NCBI GenBank assembly: GCA_031254715.1
Contig: JAIRTY010000462.1
Location: 1-7,478 of the forward strand
DNA from: Nocardiopsaceae bacterium
Lineage (GTDB): Bacteria; Actinomycetota; Actinomycetes; Streptosporangiales; Streptosporangiaceae
Length of the DNA: 7,478 nt
Reading direction: 5' to 3'
Part shown: positions 1-5,691 of the stretch, piece after piece
Numbering within the stretch: position 1 is the stretch's first letter
Layout of the letters: each line of letters begins with the position of its first letter
Position numbers and translations under genes: made by a program
Notes under the pieces: model-generated
What the model saw: only the letters and a program-made list of their open reading frames with translations
The model's database searches: none
What the model was told of the DNA's origin: nothing

Positions 1-903
1 TTCCGGACCTGGGCCGAGCTAGCAGAAGCGACCGACCGCGCCTGCGACACCCACTACAGCCGGCTGCCTCCGGAGTTGCCATGGAAGCAGGCCGAGGCAG
101 CGATCTGGGCCGGAGACGCCGCCAAGCTACGGTCGCTATTGCGCCAGTATCCCGGGCTGGAACGTGAGGACCCGGGCGAGACCCTGCTCGGCGTGGCGGC
201 TCAGCCTGAGGCTGGCCAGGTCCCGCGCGATGTCGTTGACGTGCTCATCGAGGCCGGTTCGCCGCTCGACCATGCGCTGGGCGTCGCCGCGTGTTTCAAC
301 AAGCCGGACCTGGTCGGCTGGCTGCTCGATGCCGGCGCCGATCCCCGGGCCACCGAGGCACTTTCGCCCTTGCAGAGCGCCGCGTACCACGGCAGCCGTG
401 AGGCAGCGGATGTCCTGATATCGCGCACTGGCCTCGTGCCTGACGTCTTCTACCTGGCATGCGCCGCGGGCGACCTGGCGCGTATGGCGCAGTGGTTCGA
501 CGCTCGCGGCCGCCTGCTCGGGCGTGCATTGAATGAGCGGCCAGACTTCTCCGACATCGGCTGGGCAGGGCGGGCGATCCGGCCTGATCATGCTGACGCG
601 ATCGCGGAGGGGCTCGCGCTCGCTGCGCACCTCGGCCGGACGCAAGCGTGCGGCTGGTTGCTGGACCGCAGTGCCGACCCTGCCCGCGCCCCGCTCTATG
701 GCCTGACGCCGCTGCACTTCGCGGCATGGATGGGCCGTTACGAGACGGCCAGCTTGCTGGTCAGCCGCGGCGCACCGCTCGACGCCCGCGACAGGCTGCA
801 CCAGGGCACCCCGCTCGGGTGGGCTCGGCACCACGGGCACAATGACCCGCGCCTCCTGCGCCTGCTCGGCACCCCCGCTGGGCCTGCCGAAGGCGTGCAG
901 TAA
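1..903 (+). CDS. Ankyrin-repeat protein, 5' end outside window
   Basis: Ankyrin-repeat protein, probably a cytoplasmic protein-binding scaffold; no enzymatic domain is visible. The reading frame is open from base 1 and the first 25 codons have the same GC-rich third positions as the rest, so the TTG at 76 is most likely an internal Leu and the gene begins upstream. About 300 residues are visible. Ankyrin-like helix pairs include the stretch ending in VVDVLIEAGSPLD, then LVGWLLDAGADP, then SPLQSAAYHGSREAADVLIS. The clearest repeat is TPLHFAAWMGRYETASLLVS followed by RGAPLDARD, and a last one starts TPLGWARHHGH. The TPLHxAA and LLxxGAD signatures define the family; the partner is unknown. It ends with TAA at 901 and converges on the phosphatase gene. 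Confidence 0.88.
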   Translation, partial: FRTWAELAEATDRACDTHYSRLPPELPWKQAEAAIWAGDAAKLRSLLRQYPGLEREDPGETLLGVAAQPEAGQVPRDVVDVLIEAGSPLDHALGVAACFNKPDLVGWLLDAGADPRATEALSPLQSAAYHGSREAADVLISRTGLVPDVFYLACAAGDLARMAQWFDARGRLLGRALNERPDFSDIGWAGRAIRPDHADAIAEGLALAAHLGRTQACGWLLDRSADPARAPLYGLTPLHFAAWMGRYETASLLVSRGAPLDARDRLHQGTPLGWARHHGHNDPRLLRLLGTPAGPAEGVQ

Positions 904-929
904 CGACCGCTTAGTAACGGGCCGCTTAG
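901..929 (+). repeat. Short tandem duplication covering the stop codon
   Basis: TAACGACCGCTTAG (901-914) is followed at once by TAACGGGCCGCTTAG (915-929). These are two near-identical units of 14 and 15 bases, and the first begins with the ankyrin gene's stop codon. Small mutually exclusive hairpins (CCGC-TTA-GCGG at 922-932 and GCGG-TGAG-CCGC at 929-940) lie in the 46-base convergent gap and could give weak termination. It looks like a replication-slippage duplication; a function is not shown. Confidence 0.5.
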
Positions 930-949
930 CGGTGAGCCGCCCCGGCGAG

Positions 950-1591
950 TCAGGGAAGGTGGCTGGTGTCGTTGACGCGATGGACGGCGGCAAACCCGGG
1001 GCCGTGCCATTGGATCTCGTTAATGCAGGCGGAGCCGAGATACAGCCGGTAAAGGGTGCCAAGCGGGACACCGAGAGCCCGGCACAGCAGGATCTTGATG
1101 GGGGTTATGTGGCTTACCACCAGGACGGTCCGGCCGCCGTGGTCCCGCAGCAGCCGGTCACAGGCACGGTTCACCCGGTCTGCGGTGTCGGCGAAGCTCT
1201 CCCCGCCCGGCGGTGCCTGCTGCGGGTCGCGCCGCCAGGCCGCCGCGGCTGTGGGCCATCGCTGCTGGATTTCTGCCAGGGTGAAGCCATCCCAGTCACC
1301 GAAGTCGGTTTCACGGAGATCATCATCGATGACCGCGGTCAGGCCCAGTTCGCCGGCCGCGATGGCGGCGGTGCCGGCAGCGCGCTGCAAAGGCGAGCTG
1401 ACCACGGCGTCGATCGGGGCACCGGCGGCTAGGCGGCAGGCGGCCGCCTGGGCCTGCCGGGTTCCGCTGCCGCTGAGCGGGAGGTCACGCAGGCCGCTGA
1501 AGCGGTGTTCGGGGGACAACTGGGTATCGCCGTGCCGCAGCAGGACGGTGGTGGTGGGGTCTGCTGTGGGGTTATCCCAGCCCAGTGTCAT
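950..1591 (-). CDS. Histidine phosphatase family protein (CobC/PGM-like)
   Basis: Phosphomonoesterase of the histidine phosphatase (phosphoglycerate mutase-like) superfamily, 213 residues. Catalytic features are complete: RHG at 19-21 with nucleophile His20, SSPLQR at 65-70 (Arg70), RETDFGDW with acid Glu94, GGESF at 129-133, and VSHITPIK with the second catalytic His161. The sequence from the LGWDNP linker to the ending NDTSHLP resembles the C-terminal acid-phosphatase domain of actinobacterial bifunctional RNase H/phosphatases (Rv2228c type), but no RNase H domain precedes it. An in-frame TAG lies about 13 codons upstream of the ATG, so it is free-standing. The Shine-Dalgarno match is weak (GCGGGACAG). 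The substrate is not evident; alpha-ribazole phosphate or a sugar/nucleotide phosphate are possibilities. It lies 109 bases downstream of the PTPS-like gene and may have its own promoter. Confidence 0.9.
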   Translation of the reverse strand: MTLGWDNPTADPTTTVLLRHGDTQLSPEHRFSGLRDLPLSGSGTRQAQAAACRLAAGAPIDAVVSSPLQRAAGTAAIAAGELGLTAVIDDDLRETDFGDWDGFTLAEIQQRWPTAAAAWRRDPQQAPPGGESFADTADRVNRACDRLLRDHGGRTVLVVSHITPIKILLCRALGVPLGTLYRLYLGSACINEIQWHGPGFAAVHRVNDTSHLP

Positions 1592-1597
1592 ATGACT
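1586..1597 (-). promoter_or_regulatory. Palindrome-like element at phosphatase start
   Basis: The plus strand reads TGTCATATGACT. It contains the perfect 10-bp palindrome GTCATATGAC (1587-1596), and the phosphatase ATG lies inside it. A near copy (TGTCCTATGACA) occurs 38 bases upstream over the candidate -10 box. The pair could be repressor half-sites or operators; no regulator gene is seen in the window. Confidence 0.35.
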
Positions 1598-1623
1598 GTC
1601 CCGCGAGGATGACGAGAGTGGTG

Positions 1624-1635
1624 TGTCCTATGACA
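1624..1635 (-). promoter_or_regulatory. Second TGTCNTATGAC-type element, over the -10 box
   Basis: The plus strand reads TGTCCTATGACA, an interrupted palindrome with TGTC and GACA arms. It matches the element at 1586-1597 at 10 of 12 positions. It overlaps the putative -10 hexamer of the phosphatase promoter, as expected of an operator that blocks RNA polymerase. No experimental or regulator evidence is available. Confidence 0.35.
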
Positions 1636-1652
1636 GCAGACGGACGTGTCAG
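1625..1652 (-). promoter_or_regulatory. Candidate promoter for the phosphatase gene
   Basis: Read on the minus strand, CTGACA (1652-1647) is followed after 16 bases by TAGGAC (1630-1625). These are close to the vegetative actinobacterial consensus TTGACA and TAGGAT. Transcription would begin near 1618, leaving about 27 bases of leader before the ATG at 1591. The hexamers are good but short, so this is a prediction only. Confidence 0.4.
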
Positions 1653-1700
1653 CAGAACGGTTCAGCGGGCCAGGCTCGGCCGGCCGGGACAGTCAGGCCG

Positions 1701-2078
1701 TCAGCATCGTGCGCGGTAGCCGCCGAACGCAAAGGGAGTTTCCCACACCCGCACTGCCAGTGCCTCGCCGCCTGCGGCAGCGACGGCGGGCGAGAGGCTG
1801 TCATGCACCCAGCGGGCGAACACCTCGACTGTGACCGCCTCGGCCTCGGCTGGGCGTATCTCCTCCAGGTTGCGGCCGTCGACCCGGCTGGTCAGCTCGG
1901 TGAGCGCCGCTTCCAGGACATCCAGATCACAGACCATGCCCCGGTCATCGAGACCCTCGCGGTCCACCACAACCTCAATCCGGTAGTCATGATCATGCAG
2001 TTGCCCCTCCGGCCCGGGCAGTCCCGGCATGATGTGGAAAGCACGGACGTTCCGGCTCAGCCCCACTTCACAGGTCAC
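1701..2078 (-). CDS. 6-pyruvoyltetrahydropterin synthase (PTPS)/QueD-like protein, atypical active site
   Basis: Small protein of 125 residues with the T-fold of the 6-pyruvoyl/6-carboxytetrahydropterin synthase family, which converts dihydroneopterin triphosphate to tetrahydropterin products in a zinc-dependent reaction. The zinc ligands are kept: His15 (in RAFH) and His28/His30 (LHDHDY). The pterin-anchoring Glu is likely Glu113 in WETPFAFGGY, and DGRNLEEI (67-74) matches the family's LDHxxLN motif. Oddities: the catalytic Cys four residues before the first His of HxH is Glu24, and the catalytic His after Asp67 is Gly68. A canonical QueD or PTPS reaction is therefore doubtful; PTPS-III-like enzymes also use Glu at this place. 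I chose the GTG at 2078 because AGGAG lies 8 bases upstream and the resulting 11-base overlap with the dehydrogenase stop is typical of coupling. An ATG at 2111 has no such site. Confidence 0.85.
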   Translation of the reverse strand: MTCEVGLSRNVRAFHIMPGLPGPEGQLHDHDYRIEVVVDREGLDDRGMVCDLDVLEAALTELTSRVDGRNLEEIRPAEAEAVTVEVFARWVHDSLSPAVAAAGGEALAVRVWETPFAFGGYRARC

Positions 2079-3039
2079 CGGCAGCACTCCTGTCGTAGTC
2101 AAGAACGGCATGCATCAACCCGGGCATCCCCTGGTCCACGGCTCGGAACGCGTCCGCTGCGTGGCCAAAGGCGAAGACGTGCGTGCACAACTGCGCCAAC
2201 GGGAGTCCGGCCAGCAGGTCCACGGCTTCCCGGCGGCGCCGAGACCGGGTCCAGGTCCCGGACAGCCGGGCCGGCACCGTCGTGACCTGAGTGCTGCGGA
2301 TGATGAGACGCCGCCGGTGGAAGGCGCCGCCGAGCGGCAGCACCACCGGGTTGGTGCCGAACCAGGATGCGATCAACAGGGTTCCCTCATGGGCCAGCAT
2401 GTTCAGGGCCATCGCTGGTGCATCCGGGTTACCGCTCGCGTCAATCACCAGCGGAACCTGCTCTTCCGCCAGTTCATCGGGGGCTGCGGCGGTGACGCCG
2501 AGGCTGCTGGCCGTGGCGCGGCGCCACGCCTGCGGCTCGGCAATCAGCGGCCGCCACCCGGAGCGCTGCAGCAGCAGGCCGGTCAGCAGCCCGAGCACCC
2601 CGGCGCCGAGCACGATGACCCGGTCCCGATATCCGCTCCCGGCATCGAGCGTCACCTGCAACGCCGTCTCGACCAGCGGGAACAAGGTTGCGGGCGCGGG
2701 GTCGATGGCAGGCAGCGGGATCAGGTCCTCAGCCCGCGCCGCGAATACGTCCTGGTGCGGATGAAACGCGAAAACCGCCTGGCCGGACTCCGCTACCTCG
2801 CCGACGCACGCATACCCGTAGGCGAAGGGATAGGAGAACGTACCGCCGAGCGCGTCGATCGTGTCGTCCAGCGCCAGCTCGGCAGGGATCTCGCCGCGGT
2901 ACACCAGGCGTTCCGTGCCACCGCTGATGCCGGAGCACAAGGTGCGGACGAGAACCTCACCGGCCGCGGGCCGCGGTGTGGGCACTTCCCTGATCTCCAC
3001 ACAGCGCGGCGCGGTATGAATTAGCGCGCGGGCGGGCAC
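2068..3039 (-). CDS. MDR-family dehydrogenase, BchC-like, probably zinc-free
   Basis: NAD(P)-dependent oxidoreductase of the medium-chain dehydrogenase/reductase (alcohol dehydrogenase-like) superfamily, 323 residues. The N-terminal GroES-like domain carries TLCSGISGGTE (33-43), where zinc enzymes have a Cys-x-x-T-D motif. It also has YGYACVGEV (74-82) in place of the zinc-binding GHE motif. The Rossmann domain begins at VIVLGAGVLG with GxGxxG at 145-150. The four-Cys structural zinc lobe is absent. This pattern resembles the BchC-like group (bacteriochlorophyllide dehydrogenase relatives), but nothing here suggests photosynthesis. It starts with GTG at 3039, since an in-frame stop lies four codons upstream, and may be leaderless. 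It overlaps the PTPS-like gene by 11 bases, so the two proteins probably serve one pathway. The substrate is unknown. Confidence 0.85.
   Translation of the reverse strand: MPARALIHTAPRCVEIREVPTPRPAAGEVLVRTLCSGISGGTERLVYRGEIPAELALDDTIDALGGTFSYPFAYGYACVGEVAESGQAVFAFHPHQDVFAARAEDLIPLPAIDPAPATLFPLVETALQVTLDAGSGYRDRVIVLGAGVLGLLTGLLLQRSGWRPLIAEPQAWRRATASSLGVTAAAPDELAEEQVPLVIDASGNPDAPAMALNMLAHEGTLLIASWFGTNPVVLPLGGAFHRRRLIIRSTQVTTVPARLSGTWTRSRRRREAVDLLAGLPLAQLCTHVFAFGHAADAFRAVDQGMPGLMHAVLDYDRSAAGDL
2087..2091 (-). promoter_or_regulatory. Ribosome-binding site of the PTPS-like gene
   Basis: AGGAG on the minus strand lies 8 bases before the GTG at 2078 and inside the end of the dehydrogenase gene. It decides the start of the PTPS-like protein in favour of this GTG over the ATG at 2111. 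Confidence 0.6.
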
Positions 3040-3045
3040 TAAGCC

Positions 3046-3074
3046 ACGTTACCCGCGATCGATTCTATTCAAGA
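3046..3074 (-). promoter_or_regulatory. Candidate promoter of a leaderless dehydrogenase mRNA
   Basis: On the minus strand TCTTGA (3074-3069), a 17-base spacer and TAACGT (3051-3046) are followed after 6 bases by the GTG start at 3039. The spacing puts the predicted transcription start exactly on the start codon, and no Shine-Dalgarno sequence is visible. Leaderless mRNAs are common in actinobacteria. This is a prediction only. Confidence 0.4.
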
Positions 3075-3117
3075 CGCATTTCCGGGATCGAGTTGAGCGC
3101 CCGCGGCGGTGGCTTTT

Positions 3118-3154
3118 CCATGCCGGAGCCCGCGGACCGAATGCTCCGGCATGG
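3118..3154 (-). terminator. 12-bp hairpin after the lipoprotein gene
   Basis: CCATGCCGGAGC (3118-3129) and GCTCCGGCATGG (3143-3154) form a perfect 12-bp stem with a 13-base loop, beginning 6 bases after the lipoprotein stop codon. There is no U-tract, which is usual for actinobacterial terminators. It separates the SRPBCC-methyltransferase-lipoprotein operon from the dehydrogenase-PTPS unit. As a perfect palindrome it could act on either strand, but only the minus strand has genes here. Confidence 0.7.
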
Positions 3155-3160
3155 CGCAAA

Positions 3161-4900
3161 TTAGCTGCCGCGACGAGTAAGCCGATCGTTTCCGGGCCGC
3201 ACAGTGACAGTGAGCGGCTGTGACGCCCCCCACCGGTCGATTGCAACCGCGGCGTAGCGGGTGGTGCGGCGCGGGAGCGGTAGCCGGCACACCGACCGGA
3301 GGCTGTCCGCGCACCCGCGGCCGCCCCTCACCGGGCGCACGATCACCCGGAGGATGCGCGGGTCGTGGGAACGCAGGCGCGCCGAGACGATCAATCCCGT
3401 CGCGCGACGCCGGATTATCAAAGCGGCCGGGGGGGCGGGACGAGTCAGATCGCGGAGAGCTGCTGTGACGAACGCGGCCAGCTGCGGGCTGGGGGAGCGC
3501 CCGCCCAGGCCATCGAGTGCCCAAGCGAGCTCCATCGTGCCCATCGCGAACACGCGGCCCCCGCTCGGCGCGGTTGCCCGGACCATGTCCGCGCTGTGGC
3601 GGACGCCATTGGATCCCGGGATGAGAGCGGTCATCAGCGGCACTACCTGACCTGCAAAGCAGCCGGGGATAACCGAGTCCCACTCGTAGCCGACGACCCC
3701 CCGGATCACATCCCCGGGCGCCAGCCCGGCAGCCGCCAGCCACGGATCGCTGCTCGGCCCCACGACCGTGTACGAGGTGGGCGGCGCGGTCAGATCGCGC
3801 TGCGCGGCCCACTGGTGCTGGACTCCCATCAGCTTGCACTCGCGCTCGCCGAACGTCCGGAAGAACCCGTTGTCGAGGCGCCGGTTGCGGACCGGATCGA
3901 GCGAAGGATCCCGCCATTCCACGATCGTCCGCCGGCCGGCGGCGTAGCGCATCCGCCACTCGCCGCTGTTGGAGCCGAACATCAGGTTCGTCGACAGCGC
4001 CAGCGCCCGGTTGAAGGCGCCCCGCATCCGCTGCGTCCAGTACTCGTCGTGTCCGATCGCGAAAACCAACCGGTGATGCAGCAGCGATCCGGGCACCCGG
4101 TCCGTGTCGGCGTCGGTCTGGTAGGAAACATCGATACCGTTACGCTCCAGGAAGCGGACCCAGGGCAGCTCGAGCTTCGTGACCATGTGGTAGAACACCT
4201 GCTGGTCGAAGGGCCGATCGAACGACACCTCGACGGCGTGCCTGCTGGTGCCAAACTGGTAGAGGCTCTTGCCGCCCCAGCGGTTGTAGGCCTCCCACGT
4301 ATTGACCGGCACCTGGACCAGCACCGCGGACGCCGCAGCTGCCGGGCTCTGGCGCACAATCAGCGGAACGCTCCCCACGGCGCCTGCGTTCGCGCCACCC
4401 ACGATCTCGAGCTTGGCCTCGTAGTAGCCGGAGACCGCGTCAGGCGGGATCTCGACCCGATCGGTCATGCGCCAGGGTGCCCGCAGCAGCCCGGTGACGG
4501 AGCCGGGTGTGGCTGGCGGGGGGTGTCCGGTCGCGGCGCGGCTCGAGCGGCAGCCAGGCACGCACATGATCAGGCGCCCCCCGGCCCCCCGGTACCACCC
4601 CAGCCGGTACACGAGCACCCGGTAGCGCGAGCCCGTCGGCGCGGCCACGTGCAGGTGAAAGCTTTGCCCCGGGGCGACGCTGGTCTCCGAAGCATAACCA
4701 GTGATCACCGTCCCCGCGCCGGCTGGGATCTCCCAGCCCGGGGTGCCCGGGCGCGAATTCTCTCGCTGCACCGGATTGGCGGCCGCAGCGGAAGTCGCGG
4801 GCCCCGCGGCGGATGTGCTGCTACGGCTCGATCCACTGCAGGCGCCGAGGACCAGCCCCACGATCGTGGCGCTGATGGCAAGTAATGTCCTGGACGGCAT
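3161..4900 (-). CDS. Lipoprotein, N,N-dimethylformamidase beta-subunit-like
   Basis: Exported, lipid-anchored protein of 579 residues. The signal peptide ends in lipobox LGAC, with Cys21 as the acylated residue, followed by a Ser/Ala-rich linker (22-45). A beta-rich N-terminal domain (about 55-180) leads into a domain like the C-terminal part of the N,N-dimethylformamidase large subunit (about 190-480). Its hallmarks are TWEAYNRWGGKSLY (201-214), VSFDRPF, GHDEYW (283-288), FGSNSGEWRMRY, ERECKLMG and YEWDSVIPGC (from 405). A C-terminal Ig-like module (about 490-570) has one Cys pair. Characterised N,N-dimethylformamidase uses iron held by two Tyr and a Glu; which residues here correspond cannot be fixed without alignment. 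Most lipoprotein relatives are uncharacterised, so amidase activity is only a possibility. The ATG lies 3 bases after the methyltransferase stop, which implies translational coupling. Confidence 0.85.
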   Translation of the reverse strand: MPSRTLLAISATIVGLVLGACSGSSRSSTSAAGPATSAAAANPVQRENSRPGTPGWEIPAGAGTVITGYASETSVAPGQSFHLHVAAPTGSRYRVLVYRLGWYRGAGGRLIMCVPGCRSSRAATGHPPPATPGSVTGLLRAPWRMTDRVEIPPDAVSGYYEAKLEIVGGANAGAVGSVPLIVRQSPAAAASAVLVQVPVNTWEAYNRWGGKSLYQFGTSRHAVEVSFDRPFDQQVFYHMVTKLELPWVRFLERNGIDVSYQTDADTDRVPGSLLHHRLVFAIGHDEYWTQRMRGAFNRALALSTNLMFGSNSGEWRMRYAAGRRTIVEWRDPSLDPVRNRRLDNGFFRTFGERECKLMGVQHQWAAQRDLTAPPTSYTVVGPSSDPWLAAAGLAPGDVIRGVVGYEWDSVIPGCFAGQVVPLMTALIPGSNGVRHSADMVRATAPSGGRVFAMGTMELAWALDGLGGRSPSPQLAAFVTAALRDLTRPAPPAALIIRRRATGLIVSARLRSHDPRILRVIVRPVRGGRGCADSLRSVCRLPLPRRTTRYAAVAIDRWGASQPLTVTVRPGNDRLTRRGS

Positions 4901-4903
4901 GCC

Positions 4904-5641
4904 TCAGTCGCTGTGGCCGATCCCGGACGTCTCAGCCTTTGCGGAAGAGGACGCGCGAGCACCGAAGGTTCCGGGGCCGCGGGACCCGGCAGCGAGGAAT
5001 GCGGTTCCGAAGAACAATTCAGCCCAGGAGAGATCGGCCAGTTCTTCCTGCATGGCTGCGCGAATCGCCTCCCAGGGGCGGCGCATGATCCACTCATCTA
5101 TGGCGGCGAAAGGCCGCACAATTGCGGTTCCGAGCTGCCCCAGCCACCCAGGCGTGTTGCCGGGAACCTTGAGATCCAGCACGACCCAGCGTCCGCCTCC
5201 GGTGAGGGCCGCGGCACCGTGGGCGATGACCTCTGCGCACTGGGGCACCTGCGACAGTGCGTACGTGGAGAGGATCGCGTCGGCCTCCGCTGGGAAGTCG
5301 AAGTCGGCCGCGTCCGCTTGCACGAGGCTGATATTGCGCCAGCCGTTCATCTCTATCCGGTCCTGGGCATGGGCGAGCATCGCGTCGGTCAGATCCACGC
5401 CGACGATCCGGCCGCCGGGACCGATCACCTCCTCAAGCAGCGGAAAGTTCAGGCCGGTGCCGCATGCGACGTCGATCACGCTGTCACCAGCGCGAAGGCC
5501 GAGCGATTGGACGGCCCGGAGGCGTTGTGCCCGCTGGGGGTAGCCGGGCGCGGGGTAGAGCCGGGAGGTGATGTCGTAGTGCTTCGCCTTCTTGCGGTAG
5601 GTCTCTATCAGGTGCTCTCGCGTACGGTCGACCTGGGTCAC
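4904..5641 (-). CDS. Class I SAM-dependent methyltransferase
   Basis: Rossmann-fold methyltransferase of the UbiE/phosphatidylethanolamine N-methyltransferase-like kind, 245 residues, presumably cytoplasmic. SAM-binding motif I is VIDVACGTG (55-63), the ribose-binding acidic strand end is GVDLTDAML (81-89), and VQADAADFDFP (107-117) holds the adenine-contacting Asp. A strand VVLDLK follows near 155. The C-terminal stretch with RRPWEAI and ELFFGTAFLAAG is typical of relatives that act on lipids or hydrophobic small molecules, but the acceptor is unknown. It starts with GTG at 5641, preceded by GAGGAG at 6 bases. It is the middle gene of an operon: the SRPBCC gene ends 50 bases upstream and the lipoprotein begins 3 bases downstream. 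Confidence 0.9.
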   Translation of the reverse strand: MTQVDRTREHLIETYRKKAKHYDITSRLYPAPGYPQRAQRLRAVQSLGLRAGDSVIDVACGTGLNFPLLEEVIGPGGRIVGVDLTDAMLAHAQDRIEMNGWRNISLVQADAADFDFPAEADAILSTYALSQVPQCAEVIAHGAAALTGGGRWVVLDLKVPGNTPGWLGQLGTAIVRPFAAIDEWIMRRPWEAIRAAMQEELADLSWAELFFGTAFLAAGSRGPGTFGARASSSAKAETSGIGHSD

Positions 5642-5647
5642 GGTGTG

Positions 5648-5653
5648 CTCCTC
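5648..5653 (-). promoter_or_regulatory. Ribosome-binding site of the methyltransferase
   Basis: GAGGAG on the minus strand with a 6-base spacer to the GTG at 5641. It is the strongest Shine-Dalgarno match in the window and confirms the GTG start. Confidence 0.7.
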
Positions 5654-5691
5654 GATCTCGGCAGCGTCGTGGTATAACCGCGCCAGCCCAG

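Larger units (their letters stand above)
1593..1695 (-). other. 11-bp inverted repeat spanning the PTPS-phosphatase gap
   Basis: TGACTGTCCCG (1593-1603) and CGGGACAGTCA (1685-1695) are perfect reverse complements, 81 bases apart. In mRNA transcribed leftward the first arm lies 6 bases after the PTPS-like stop codon. The second arm covers roughly positions -12 to -2 before the phosphatase ATG, i.e. its ribosome-binding region. Folding of a read-through transcript could hide that site. A transcript from the internal promoter would lack the first arm. Confidence 0.45.

Noticed and set aside
76..78. TTG as start codon of the ankyrin protein
   Set aside because: The same frame is open and codon-biased back to base 1, so this is more likely an internal Leu.
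136..1071. 311-residue open frame on the minus strand opposite the ankyrin gene
   Set aside because: Low-complexity antisense product crossing the ends of two well-supported genes, with no family features.
2079..2111. ATG at 2111 as start of the PTPS-like gene
   Set aside because: It gives a longer overlap without a ribosome-binding site, while GTG 2078 has AGGAG at 8 bases.
2029..3024. 331-residue plus-strand open frame opposite the dehydrogenase
   Set aside because: Antisense shadow; the minus strand carries the GxGxxG Rossmann motif and a coherent MDR fold.
3365..4885. 506-residue open frame on the plus strand opposite the lipoprotein gene
   Set aside because: Its translation is rich in Arg, Pro, His and Gly with no domain, and it is the antisense reflection of a recognisable GC-rich gene.
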